DNA of 64,000 bases from Xylanivirga thermophila (GTDB lineage Bacteria; Bacillota; Clostridia; Caldicoprobacterales; Xylanivirgaceae), in the NCBI RefSeq assembly GCF_004138105.1, contig NZ_RXHQ01000006.1:1-64000 (forward strand). Reading direction: 5' to 3'. Both the position numbers and the translations under genes were made by a program. How positions within the stretch are numbered: the stretch's first letter is position 1; each line of letters begins with the position of its first letter. The notes under the pieces are model-generated. The model did not search any database. It was not told where the DNA came from and saw nothing but the letters and a program-made list of their open reading frames with translations. Shown here one piece after another: positions 1 through 7,617 of this stretch.

Positions 1-79
1 AGATATGGAGCCAAAAATGTATTTGATATTTAGATTAGATTGGTTTTGTTTGATGTGATTAACTATTAAATTTGCAGGT

Positions 80-109
80 TTGATAGTGCTTTCATTCACT
101 GATTAATAC
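80..109 (+). promoter_or_regulatory. Probable sigma-A promoter for the GH5 gene
   Basis: TTGATA (80-85) and TAATAC (104-109) are separated by 18 bp and lie 28 bp before the start codon. Called on sequence match only. Confidence 0.4.
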
Positions 110-137
110 AATACTAATTATACAAGGGAGGGATTTA

Positions 138-1652
138 ATGCATATGGGGTTTGGTATATCTACTAAAGGGGATAAGTTTATGGACGAACATGGACGACAA
201 GTCATATTAAAGGGCATAAATATGGTATCTAAGGATAGAAACAAAGGATATATAGGAACGTGGGATGATGAAGATTTTAATAAGTTAAAATCATGGGGCG
301 TGAATGTAATAAGGCTAGGTATCATATGGGATGGTTTAGAACCACAGCCAGGAGTGTATAATGATGAGTATCTTGATAGAATGGATAGGATCATAGAGCT
401 TGCTTATAGGAATGATATATGGGTAATATTGGATATGCATCAGGATCTATACAGCTATGTATACGGTGCCGATGGTGCTCCCGCCTGGGCCTGCCTTGAT
501 GATGGCTTGCTCCATATAGCTCATGAAGGGACATGGAGCGATGCCTATTTCACTAGCCCGGCAATCCAAAGGGCATTTGATAACTTCTGGGACAATATAA
601 AGGTGGATGACCTGGGATTGCAGGATCACTATGCTGCAGCATGGCAACATGTAGCCATGCACTATGCTAATAACGATGCTGTAATAGGATATGATATAAT
701 GAATGAGCCATTTATGGGAAGCAGTATAAAGTCTCTCAAGGAGCCTATATATGATGAAATAAAAAGAATATTGGCAGAAAAGGTACCAAATGATATAGCT
801 TCAGAACTTCTTTCCCTAGGAGATATAGACATTGTATTAACTTCCCTTGAAGGGCGTCAAAAGATCATAAGTTTTTTATCGGATATCAATATTTTCTCTT
901 CTTTAATAGACAGTATGGAATATGAAAGTCAGCGGTTTGAGCGTGAGTATTTAATGCCGTTTTACGACAAAGTAGCGAAGTACATAAGAAAAGTGGACAA
1001 TAACAGTATATTATTTTTGGAGACCAATATAACATCAAATGCTGGAGTACGTTCAGGTATAGAGCCTATATATTTACCAAATGGCAAGATAGATGATAGG
1101 GTAGCATATGCACCTCATGGATATGATATTATAACTGATACTTCATTTTTAAATCTTTCAAGCAATCAACGCATAAATCTTATTTTATCCAGACATTTCG
1201 AAAAAGCAAAAGAACTTTCCATGCCTATTATAGTAGGCGAATGGGGTGCTTTTTATGATAATGATGGGGCAGAGGATATGGCAGTATTCATCTCCCGCCT
1301 CTTTGATAAACATCTCTGCAGCCATACATACTGGTCTTATACCGACAGCCATAATTTAGAACAGAGGGGATTTTTCAAAGCATTAAATACTGCCTATCCC
1401 ATGTATACATCAGGGACTATAAAGTCCTATAGCTATAATGTATATAAAAAAGAGTTTAATTTTACATGGCAGGAACATGGCGATATAGATATGCCTACTG
1501 TAATATATATGCCTGGCATAATAAATTTGCATGATATAGAGCTTGAACCTAAACTACATGAGTTTTCTTTAAAGATGATAAATGATAAAGATGGATATAT
1601 AATAATTCCACCTGTAGGGCGGGAGTGTGTAAGATCTTTTAGAAGCCTATAG
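138..1652 (+). CDS. Glycoside hydrolase family 5 (endoglycosylceramidase-like)
   Basis: A 504-residue TIM-barrel glycosidase with no signal peptide, so probably cytoplasmic. The N-terminus (a conserved KGIN segment near residue 25 and WGVNVIRLGIIW near 53-64) is typical of GH5. The DIMNEP motif carries the likely acid/base Glu190, and IVGEWGAF carries the likely nucleophile Glu368. The spread of motifs and the C-terminal beta-rich tail (about 410-504) resemble endoglycoceramidase-type GH5 members, which cleave the glycan from glycolipids; a beta-glucosidase or cellulase activity is not excluded. The ATG is preceded by AAGGGAGG at a good distance. It appears monocistronic: the next sequence is a decayed sulfatase start. 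Family assignment is firm; the substrate is inference. Confidence 0.85.
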   Translation: MHMGFGISTKGDKFMDEHGRQVILKGINMVSKDRNKGYIGTWDDEDFNKLKSWGVNVIRLGIIWDGLEPQPGVYNDEYLDRMDRIIELAYRNDIWVILDMHQDLYSYVYGADGAPAWACLDDGLLHIAHEGTWSDAYFTSPAIQRAFDNFWDNIKVDDLGLQDHYAAAWQHVAMHYANNDAVIGYDIMNEPFMGSSIKSLKEPIYDEIKRILAEKVPNDIASELLSLGDIDIVLTSLEGRQKIISFLSDINIFSSLIDSMEYESQRFEREYLMPFYDKVAKYIRKVDNNSILFLETNITSNAGVRSGIEPIYLPNGKIDDRVAYAPHGYDIITDTSFLNLSSNQRINLILSRHFEKAKELSMPIIVGEWGAFYDNDGAEDMAVFISRLFDKHLCSHTYWSYTDSHNLEQRGFFKALNTAYPMYTSGTIKSYSYNVYKKEFNFTWQEHGDIDMPTVIYMPGIINLHDIELEPKLHEFSLKMINDKDGYIIIPPVGRECVRSFRSL

Positions 1653-1687
1653 ATATTTAAAAAATTTTGATTTTTATTATATATTAA

Positions 1688-1830
1688 TAGGAGATGATAT
1701 TTATGGAAATAAGGATACAAGTAGGGCCAATATTGTATTCATATTGTCAGACGATCAAGGGGCATATGGGGGATAGCGTAAGACCCCAAAAGGGATTTTC
1801 CCAGGAGTAACTGCGATTTGTAATGTGGTT
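1688..1830 (+). pseudogene. Decayed start of a sulfatase gene
   Basis: An RBS-like AGGAG and an ATG (1703) follow the GH5 gene, but that frame closes after about 35 codons. In another frame, codons from about 1720 read RANIVFILSDDQGAYGG and then stop at 1774. This matches the N-terminal strand-and-metal-ligand segment of arylsulfatases (NIVFILSDDQG type, with the two metal-binding Asp). The ATG and the motif are out of frame, and nothing further of a ~450-residue sulfatase follows before the infC promoter at 1862. It is best read as a remnant of a deleted sulfatase gene. The match is short, so confidence is moderate. Confidence 0.45.
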
Positions 1831-1861
1831 TAGAGATTTAACTATAAAAATAAAAAAATAT

Positions 1862-1890
1862 TTGACAACTTATCTTTGGTGTGTTAATAT
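1862..1890 (+). promoter_or_regulatory. Promoter of the infC-rpmI-rplT operon
   Basis: A perfect -35 TTGACA (1862-1867), a 17-bp spacer and -10 TAATAT (1885-1890). About 135 bases of leader separate it from infC. Confidence 0.8.
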
Positions 1891-1895
1891 AAATA

Positions 1896-2010
1896 ACGAG
1901 TAAAGTAGAAGTCCCCACTTCTCACCTTTCAGCATGGCTAGAAAGGTTAATAAGTTTTTTAGTATTGTATAAAAAGTGGGTAGATATTCTACCCACTTTT
2001 TTTGTTAAAT
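1896..2010 (+). promoter_or_regulatory. Leader attenuator of the IF3-L35-L20 operon (L20-leader type)
   Basis: The leader holds CCTTTC...GAAAGG arms near 1925-1946. A strong terminator follows: AAAGTGGGTAGA pairs with CTACCCACTTT across a short loop (about 1971-2000) and runs into a T tract. In Bacillus, free L20 binds this kind of leader and promotes termination when ribosomal protein is in excess. Hairpin and T tract are seen directly; L20 control is inferred from operon identity and position. Confidence 0.7.
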
Positions 2011-2030
2011 TATTTCGGAGGTGGATTGGT

Positions 2031-2543
2031 ATAAATAATAAAGAACTCTTAATCAACGAGCAAATTAGGGACAGAGAGGTTAGGGTTATCGACGTTAATG
2101 GGGAACAGCTGGGTGTGATGCCTACTAAAAAAGCATTGGGTATTGCAGAAGACAAAGGACTTGATTTGGTAAAGATTGCACCACAGGCAAAACCGCCGGT
2201 GTGCAAGATAATGGACTACGGTAAATACAGATTCGATATGCTAAAGAAGGAAAAGGAAGCACGCAAAAAGCAGAAGGTAATAAACGTTAAGGAAGTAAGA
2301 TTATCAGCAACTATTGAAGAACATGATCTAGCTGTGAAGGCCAAAAATGCCGATAAATTCTTAAAATCAGGGGATAAAGTAAAGGTTTCCATTCGATTCA
2401 GAGGAAGGGAAATGGCTCATACTGAGGTTGGTTATGAAGTTATGGAAAGATTCAACTCCATGCTTTCGAGTGAAGTTAATATAGACTCTAAGCCCAAATT
2501 GGAAGGCAGGAGCATGAGTATGGTTTTAACACCAAAAGAATAA
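2031..2543 (+). CDS. infC: Translation initiation factor IF-3 (non-ATG start)
   Basis: IF3 binds the 30S subunit, keeps 50S off and checks the initiator tRNA-start codon pairing. The sequence has the N-domain (INEQIRDREVRVID), the basic linker (KKEKEARKKQK) and the C-domain up to residue 170. No ATG, GTG or TTG lies in frame near the conserved N-terminus; the only in-frame ATG (1965) lies inside the attenuator hairpin and is not credible. GGAGGTG (2017-2023) is 7 bases from an ATA codon at 2031. An ATT at 2025 would match the Bacillus IF3 length better but sits only 1 base from the ribosome binding site. Rare start codons in infC are known to let IF3 repress its own synthesis. It is the first gene of the operon with rpmI and rplT. 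Confidence 0.93.
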   Translation: MNNKELLINEQIRDREVRVIDVNGEQLGVMPTKKALGIAEDKGLDLVKIAPQAKPPVCKIMDYGKYRFDMLKKEKEARKKQKVINVKEVRLSATIEEHDLAVKAKNADKFLKSGDKVKVSIRFRGREMAHTEVGYEVMERFNSMLSSEVNIDSKPKLEGRSMSMVLTPKE

Positions 2544-2564
2544 GCAAACGGGAGGAGGATTCAC

Positions 2565-2762
2565 ATGCCTAAAATGAAGACAAAACGAGGCGCCGCTAAG
2601 AGGTTTAGTCTTACCAAGTCTGGTAAGGTTAAAAGGGGCAAGGCCTATAGAAGTCATATTTTAACTAAAAAGTCTACCAAGAGAAAGAGAAATTTGAGGA
2701 AGACTGGATATGTTAATGCAGCTGAAGCGAAAAATATTAAGCAATTGATTCCATATAAGTAA
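2565..2762 (+). CDS. rpmI: 50S ribosomal protein L35
   Basis: A 65-residue, very basic protein of the usual L35 length, opening [14 protein letters not shown] and ending ...[10 protein letters not shown]. It is part of the large ribosomal subunit. The RBS GGGAGGAGG lies a few bases upstream. It sits between infC (21-base gap) and rplT (29-base gap), the normal order in bacteria, so all three are probably made from the promoter at 1862. Confidence 0.97.
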   Translation: MPKMKTKRGAAKRFSLTKSGKVKRGKAYRSHILTKKSTKRKRNLRKTGYVNAAEAKNIKQLIPYK

Positions 2763-2791
2763 CATGATTATCATATAGAGGAGGTGCTATT

Positions 2792-3151
2792 ATGGCAAGA
2801 GTTAAAGGTGCTGTTAATGCTAGGAAAAAACATAAAAAAGTATTAAAATTAGCTAAGGGCTACTATGGCGCTAAAAGCAAGCAATATAAAGCTGCAAACG
2901 AAGCTGTCATGAAGTCTTTGGATTATGCATATACAGGAAGAAAATTAAAGAAAAGGGATTTTAGAAAGCTGTGGATCTCTCGTATAAATGCAGCTGCCAG
3001 AGCTAATGGCATGAGCTATAGCAGGTTTATAAATGGTCTAAAACTGGCAGGAGTACAGGTAGATCGTAAGATATTAGCTGATATGGCAGTAAATGATGCT
3101 GATGGTTTTGCAAATCTAGTTGACGTTGCAAAGCAGCAGCTGAATGCTTAA
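2792..3151 (+). CDS. rplT: 50S ribosomal protein L20
   Basis: A 119-residue basic protein with the L20 signature ([26 protein letters not shown], given here only as its start motif). It binds 23S rRNA early in 50S assembly and, in Bacillus, also represses its own operon through the leader. RBS GAGGAGG. The operon ends in a clear terminator just after this gene. Confidence 0.97.
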   Translation: MARVKGAVNARKKHKKVLKLAKGYYGAKSKQYKAANEAVMKSLDYAYTGRKLKKRDFRKLWISRINAAARANGMSYSRFINGLKLAGVQVDRKILADMAVNDADGFANLVDVAKQQLNA

Positions 3152-3156
3152 CGAAA

Positions 3157-3187
3157 AAGAAAGACCTCGAAGAAGGGGTCTTTTTTT
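3157..3187 (+). terminator. Intrinsic terminator after rplT
   Basis: AAAGACC and GGGTCTTT arms around a 9-base loop, followed by a run of T. Confidence 0.85.
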
Positions 3188-3321
3188 CATGGTAATAAGC
3201 AAGGTATATCTTTATCTAGCTTTTCAGAGATAGGACTTAATATTCTAATAAATATATGGATATAAGAATAAAATATAATAAAATACTCTAAACTGGCGTT
3301 TTAACTTTTTATTAAGGATGG

Positions 3322-3327
3322 TATAAT
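3322..3327 (+). promoter_or_regulatory. -10 element before ktrB
   Basis: A consensus TATAAT lies 45 bp before the ktrB start. No good -35 is seen (best TTTAAC, 3300-3305, at 16 bp). The gap 3188-3371 shows no c-di-AMP riboswitch. Confidence 0.35.
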
Positions 3328-3371
3328 AGATTATCGTTGATATGGATAATAATTTTCAAAGGAGATAGAAG

Positions 3372-4727
3372 ATGTTCACAGATAAAATGGTCAAAAAACG
3401 TACCTGCCTATCTCCTACCCAGGTGCTTGCTATAGGTTTTGCTTCCATTATATTAATAGGGGGCATATTGCTTTCATTGCCTGTAGCTTCAGCCAATGGT
3501 CAGAGTATAGGCTTTATAAATTCATTGTTTGAAGCTACCTCTGCTGTATGCGTTACTGGGTTGGTAGTGGTGGATACGGGGACAGATCTTAGTCTTTTTG
3601 GACAGATAGTTATAATAACCCTTATTCAGATAGGTGGTTTAGGTTTTATGACTGCAGCCAGTTTGATTTTTTTGGCTTTGGGTAAGCGAATTACACTTAG
3701 GGAAAGGTTGGTTATGCAGGAAGCTTTAAATCAATTTAACCTAGAAGGTTTAGTAAGGCTTACCAAAAATGTAATAGGTGTTACTTTTATTATAGAAGGC
3801 ATAGGGGCTCTTCTGTTGTCTACTAGATTTATACCATTATATGGGTTTAAAAAAGGGCTATACTATAGTATATTCCATGCTATTTCTGCATTTTGTAATG
3901 CGGGATTTGATCTTATTGGAAACTATAGAAACCTTACTGGGTTTGTAGATGATGTGGTAATAAATATGACTGTAATGGGACTTATAATACTTGGAGGACT
4001 TGGATTTTCTGTTATATTGGATATTTGGCATCATAGAAGATTTAAAAAATTATCCCTTCACAGCAAATTAGCCGTATTTATGACCGTTATGTTGATACTA
4101 ATAGGTACAGCATTCTTTTTTATAGTGGAGTATAATAATCCATATACATTAGCTGACAAGCCTTTGCCTATAAAGATACTAGCATCGCTTTTTCAGTCGG
4201 TTACTCCACGTACAGCCGGATTTAATACTATAGACCAGGCGAATCTTAAGGATGCGTCGAAGTTTATGACTATTCTGCTTATGTTTATAGGTGCGTCACC
4301 TGCATCAACAGGTGGCGGCATAAAGACGGTAACTGCAAGTGTTATCTTCTTTTTAACGGTAAGCGTAGTTAGGGGTAGAGATGATATACAGGTATACGGC
4401 AAGCGGATTTCCCATTCCATTGCCCATAGAGCTATAACAATAACTCTAATAAGTCTCATGTTATTAATAGGAGTAAGCATGGTGCTGTCTTTAATAGAGC
4501 CGCAGCCATTTATAGATATATTGTTTGAAACTTCTTCTGCATTGGGTACAGTTGGGCTTGCGAGTTTTGATAATGGTTCAATGAGCACCATAAGTAAGAT
4601 TTTTGTCATGCTTACTATGTTTGCAGGTCGTGTGGGACCTTTGACACTTACTTTGGCACTTGCAAAGCGCCAGAATCAAAGTGATAATTCTATAAGATAT
4701 CCTGAAGGAAAAGTTATGGTGGGTTAG
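3372..4727 (+). CDS. ktrB: Potassium uptake channel subunit KtrB (TrkH family)
   Basis: A 451-residue integral membrane protein that forms the K+ (Na+-coupled) translocation pore. All four pseudo-repeat pore loops can be seen: TSAVCVTGLVV (about residue 55), SAFCNAGFD (about 175), TPRTAGFNT (about 280) and SSALGTVGLAS (about 390), each with the filter glycine. The third membrane segment in the D-subdomain is glycine-rich (ASPASTGGGIKT), as in KtrB. The ATG is preceded by AAAGGAG. ktrA follows after 18 bases, so the pair forms one unit. TrkH and KtrB are related; the short length and the pairing with a single-domain-pair KtrA favour Ktr. Confidence 0.93.
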   Translation: MFTDKMVKKRTCLSPTQVLAIGFASIILIGGILLSLPVASANGQSIGFINSLFEATSAVCVTGLVVVDTGTDLSLFGQIVIITLIQIGGLGFMTAASLIFLALGKRITLRERLVMQEALNQFNLEGLVRLTKNVIGVTFIIEGIGALLLSTRFIPLYGFKKGLYYSIFHAISAFCNAGFDLIGNYRNLTGFVDDVVINMTVMGLIILGGLGFSVILDIWHHRRFKKLSLHSKLAVFMTVMLILIGTAFFFIVEYNNPYTLADKPLPIKILASLFQSVTPRTAGFNTIDQANLKDASKFMTILLMFIGASPASTGGGIKTVTASVIFFLTVSVVRGRDDIQVYGKRISHSIAHRAITITLISLMLLIGVSMVLSLIEPQPFIDILFETSSALGTVGLASFDNGSMSTISKIFVMLTMFAGRVGPLTLTLALAKRQNQSDNSIRYPEGKVMVG

Positions 4728-4745
4728 AGAAAGGGGCAATATATT

Positions 4746-5417
4746 ATGAAACAATTTGCTATCATAGGTCTAGGGCGTTTTGGCTCTAGTATAGCTACTA
4801 CATTGTATGCCATGGGCCATGATGTATTGGCAATAGATAAAGATGAAGAACAGATTCAAGATATATCCGATTATGTTACCCATGCTGTTCAGGCTGATGC
4901 AACCGATGAGAGTACCTTAAAGGCAGTTGGAATAAGGAATTTTGATGTGGCTGTTGTTACAGTTGGATCGGATATACAGTCAAGCGTTCTTATTACCCTT
5001 CTTTGCAAGGAATTAGGCGTCAAATATGTGCTGGCAAAGGCGCAAAATGAGCTTCATGCAAAGGTATTATATAAAATAGGTGCAGATAAAGTGGTGTTTC
5101 CAGAGCGTGATATGGGGATCAGGGTAGCACATAATCTAGTATCATCAAATATACTGGATTATATTGAACTGGATCCTAACTATAGCGTTGTAGAGATATC
5201 AGCCATACCATTGTGGGTTGGAAAAAGCCTTAGAGAGCTTGATTTGAGAGTACGTTATGGAGTAAATGTAATGGCTATAAAGCAACAAGATGGCAATATA
5301 AACATATCTCCAGGTGGAGATGATATGATATATGAAAGAGATATAGTGGTAGTTATAGGTACTAATGAGGATATAGATAAATTGGAGAAGAGGGCAGAAG
5401 ATTCTGTGAAGAAATAA
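4746..5417 (+). CDS. ktrA: Ktr potassium uptake regulatory subunit KtrA
   Basis: A 223-residue cytosolic ring-forming RCK protein that gates KtrB. The N-terminal Rossmann domain begins IIGLGRFGSS (dinucleotide-binding glycines) with acidic AIDKDEE at the end of strand 2, which binds ATP/ADP. The C-terminal TrkA-C domain (about 140-215) is where family members bind c-di-AMP. It is translated 18 bases after ktrB behind AAAGGGG. Its one RCK_N plus one RCK_C layout is that of KtrA/KtrC rather than the doubled TrkA of enterics. Confidence 0.93.
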   Translation: MKQFAIIGLGRFGSSIATTLYAMGHDVLAIDKDEEQIQDISDYVTHAVQADATDESTLKAVGIRNFDVAVVTVGSDIQSSVLITLLCKELGVKYVLAKAQNELHAKVLYKIGADKVVFPERDMGIRVAHNLVSSNILDYIELDPNYSVVEISAIPLWVGKSLRELDLRVRYGVNVMAIKQQDGNINISPGGDDMIYERDIVVVIGTNEDIDKLEKRAEDSVKK

Positions 5418-5442
5418 AAACTGAAAAGGTGGACGATAGAGT

Positions 5443-6243
5443 TTGGATAATGTTATTACCAGTCGCCAAAATAACCTAGTAAAGCATGTAAAGGCGTTAA
5501 GCACAAAAAAATATAGGGATCAGTGGAATGAGTTTTTTGTAGAAGGTATAAAAGGTATGGAAGAAGCTGTATCCAGGGGCGCTAAGGTTAAGTATATTCT
5601 GATACGGGAGGATTTTAATTGGGAGCATTCTTCCATATGTAAAATTGTTCAGGATAATAAAATTCCATGCTATAGAGTATCAAAAGGTGTTTTTGATTCA
5701 ATGAGCGATACTAGAACTCCTCAAGGGATAACGGCTGTAATCGGCAAACCTGCATATGATATGGAACAGATATTAAACCGCCCTAGCTTTTTTCTTACAA
5801 TATTGGATGGGGTACAGGATCCAGGGAATGTTGGGACTATAATAAGGACTATGGATGGGGCAGGGGGAGATGGAGTGGTACTGTTTCCAGGATGTGCCGA
5901 TCCATATAACCCCAAGACAGTACGTTCTACTATGGGTTCCATATTTACAATGCCAATATTTTATGTAGAGGATAAACTAGCATTTTTGAACAAGCTCATA
6001 GGCGGGGAATGCCATGTGATGGTCAGCCATTTAGATGGTGAAAATCTGTTCAATTGGAAGGGTGGCTATGACAAGGTAGCATTGGTTATAGGAAATGAAT
6101 CAAAGGGTGTTAGTGAGGCAATATGCACATTTGCTTCTTCTATGGTAAAGATCCCTATAATAGGAGATGCTGAATCCCTTAATGCATCTGTTGCAGCAGG
6201 TATATTGATTTATCATATTATTAATAAATGTCACTATATGTGA
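5443..6243 (+). CDS. TrmH/SpoU-family RNA 2'-O-methyltransferase
   Basis: A 266-residue SPOUT enzyme that uses S-adenosylmethionine to methylate a ribose 2'-OH in rRNA or tRNA. An N-terminal substrate-binding domain (about 1-105) precedes the knotted catalytic domain with motif 1 NVGTIIRTMDGAGGDGV, motif 2 ALVIGNESKGVS and motif 3 IPIIGDAESLNASVAAG. It starts at TTG behind AAAAGGTGG, 25 bases after ktrA. The same kind of gene (ysgA) stands before pheST in Bacillus subtilis. The exact RNA target is not evident. Confidence 0.9.
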   Translation: MDNVITSRQNNLVKHVKALSTKKYRDQWNEFFVEGIKGMEEAVSRGAKVKYILIREDFNWEHSSICKIVQDNKIPCYRVSKGVFDSMSDTRTPQGITAVIGKPAYDMEQILNRPSFFLTILDGVQDPGNVGTIIRTMDGAGGDGVVLFPGCADPYNPKTVRSTMGSIFTMPIFYVEDKLAFLNKLIGGECHVMVSHLDGENLFNWKGGYDKVALVIGNESKGVSEAICTFASSMVKIPIIGDAESLNASVAAGILIYHIINKCHYM

Positions 6244-6254
6244 AAATTATAAAC

Positions 6255-6283
6255 TTGAATACATTAAGGGCATATGCTATAAT
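6255..6283 (+). promoter_or_regulatory. Promoter of the pheS T-box transcript
   Basis: TTGAAT (6255-6260), a 17-bp spacer and a perfect TATAAT (6278-6283), starting just after the methyltransferase stop codon. Confidence 0.75.
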
Positions 6284-6289
6284 GTATGG

Positions 6290-6548
6290 AAATATATATT
6301 GCTATGAAGGAGAAGAGTATATTCCAAATTGGATGGACAGAGAGGGAGTGTCATCGGCTGAAAGCACTTCTGCAGACCTGGGGATAGAAGTTCGCTCTGG
6401 AGCTGCCGGTTGAAATAATAGTAGACCGTGCCGGTTTTATACCGTTATAATTATTGAGATCCTTGGTTGTATAGTCAGGGATAAATATGGGTGGTACCAC
6501 GTAGGTTACAGGGGGCCTCCGTCCCATTTAGGGATGGGGCTTTTTTTA
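6290..6548 (+). ncRNA. T-box riboswitch (phenylalanine) controlling pheST
   Basis: The canonical T-box core TGGGTGGTACCACG is at 6488-6501. Upstream, Stem I elements include GAGGGAGTGTC and GGCTGAAAGCACTTC. A TTC triplet at 6391-6393 on the 3' side of Stem I fits a Phe specifier codon. Downstream, GCCTCCGTCCC pairs with GGGATGGGGC before seven T (6513-6547), forming the terminator that competes with the antiterminator. Uncharged tRNA-Phe would favour readthrough into pheS. T-box and terminator are seen directly; the specifier follows from position and the downstream gene. Confidence 0.93.
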
Positions 6549-6582
6549 ATGCAAAAAACAAAACGGAAAGGAGTTTTTTAGT

Positions 6583-7602
6583 ATGAAGGATAAATTGGAA
6601 AAGATAAAGGAAGAAGCATTGGATGCTCTTAAGGACTTAAACAATCTTGAAAATTTGGAAGACTTTCGTTTAAAATATCTGGGTAAAAAAGGTGAATTGA
6701 CAAAAATACTTAGGGGAATGAAGGATGTATCACCGGATGAGAGGCCGGAGATAGGACAGCTGGCTAACAAGATAAGGGGCTCTTTAGAGAAGCAATTAAT
6801 AGAAAAGAAGGATGTGCTGCAGGATAAGGCATTGGAATATAAATTGTCTCAGGAATGGGTAGATGTTACCATGCCAGGCAGAAGACCGGCAAGGGGTAGT
6901 CTTCATCCCCTTACCATAGTACGAAACGAGATAATAGACATTTTCATGGGTATGGGATTTGATGTAGCCGATGGCCCTGAGGTGGAGCTTGACTACTATA
7001 ATTTTGAAGCGCTCAATATACCTAAAAATCACCCGTCTAGAGATGTACAAGATACCTTCTATATAAATGATAATATACTTTTAAGAACCCATACATCACC
7101 GGTACAAATAAGGACTATGGAGCAGGAAAAGCCACCGATAAAGGTCATTATTCCAGGCAGAGTATACAGATCTGATGAGGTGGATGCTACCCATTCTCCA
7201 ATATTCCATCAGATAGAAGGTCTTGTGATAGATAAAGATGTAACAATGGCCGATTTAAAGGGAGTTTTAGATACATTTGCAAAGAAGATGTTTGGTGAAG
7301 ATACTAGGACTAAACTACGTCCCCATCACTTTCCATTTACAGAGCCTAGTGCAGAAGTGGATGTAAGCTGTGCCATATGCCATGGGGAAGGTTGTAGTGT
7401 GTGTTCACATACTGGATGGATAGAGATACTTGGTGGAGGGATGGTACATCCAAAGGTACTGCAAAATGGTGGTATAGATCCGGAAGAATATAGCGGATTT
7501 GCCTTTGGAATGGGATTGGATCGAATAACAAATATAAAATACGGAATAGACGATATAAGATTGCTCTTTGAAAATGATATAAGGTTTTTAAAACAATTTT
7601 AG
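6583..7602 (+). CDS. pheS: Phenylalanyl-tRNA synthetase alpha subunit
   Basis: A 339-residue class II synthetase subunit that charges tRNA-Phe as an alpha2-beta2 tetramer with PheT. Class II motif 1 lies near residues 110-130. Motif 2 is [22 protein letters not shown] (its start only, about 190) and motif 3 is FGMGLDRI (about 310). The N-terminal ~85 residues are the coiled-coil tRNA-binding arm. [13 protein letters not shown] cluster near 265 could bind zinc, as in many Firmicute PheS proteins. RBS AAAGGAG; pheT follows after 15 bases. Confidence 0.97.
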   Translation: MKDKLEKIKEEALDALKDLNNLENLEDFRLKYLGKKGELTKILRGMKDVSPDERPEIGQLANKIRGSLEKQLIEKKDVLQDKALEYKLSQEWVDVTMPGRRPARGSLHPLTIVRNEIIDIFMGMGFDVADGPEVELDYYNFEALNIPKNHPSRDVQDTFYINDNILLRTHTSPVQIRTMEQEKPPIKVIIPGRVYRSDEVDATHSPIFHQIEGLVIDKDVTMADLKGVLDTFAKKMFGEDTRTKLRPHHFPFTEPSAEVDVSCAICHGEGCSVCSHTGWIEILGGGMVHPKVLQNGGIDPEEYSGFAFGMGLDRITNIKYGIDDIRLLFENDIRFLKQF

Positions 7603-7617
7603 AAGGGAGATATAAAG

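Noticed and set aside
1965-2030. An ATG at 1965 in frame with infC
   Set aside because: It is inside the attenuator hairpin and would add 22 residues not seen in IF3; no RBS precedes it.
3188-3371. A possible c-di-AMP riboswitch before ktrB
   Set aside because: Bacillus ktrAB carries one, but here only about 45 bases lie between the -10 and the start codon, and no motif is seen.
6228-6413. A short open frame in the leader before pheS
   Set aside because: It lies over the T-box Stem I, has no RBS and has no protein-like composition. The RNA structure explains the conservation.
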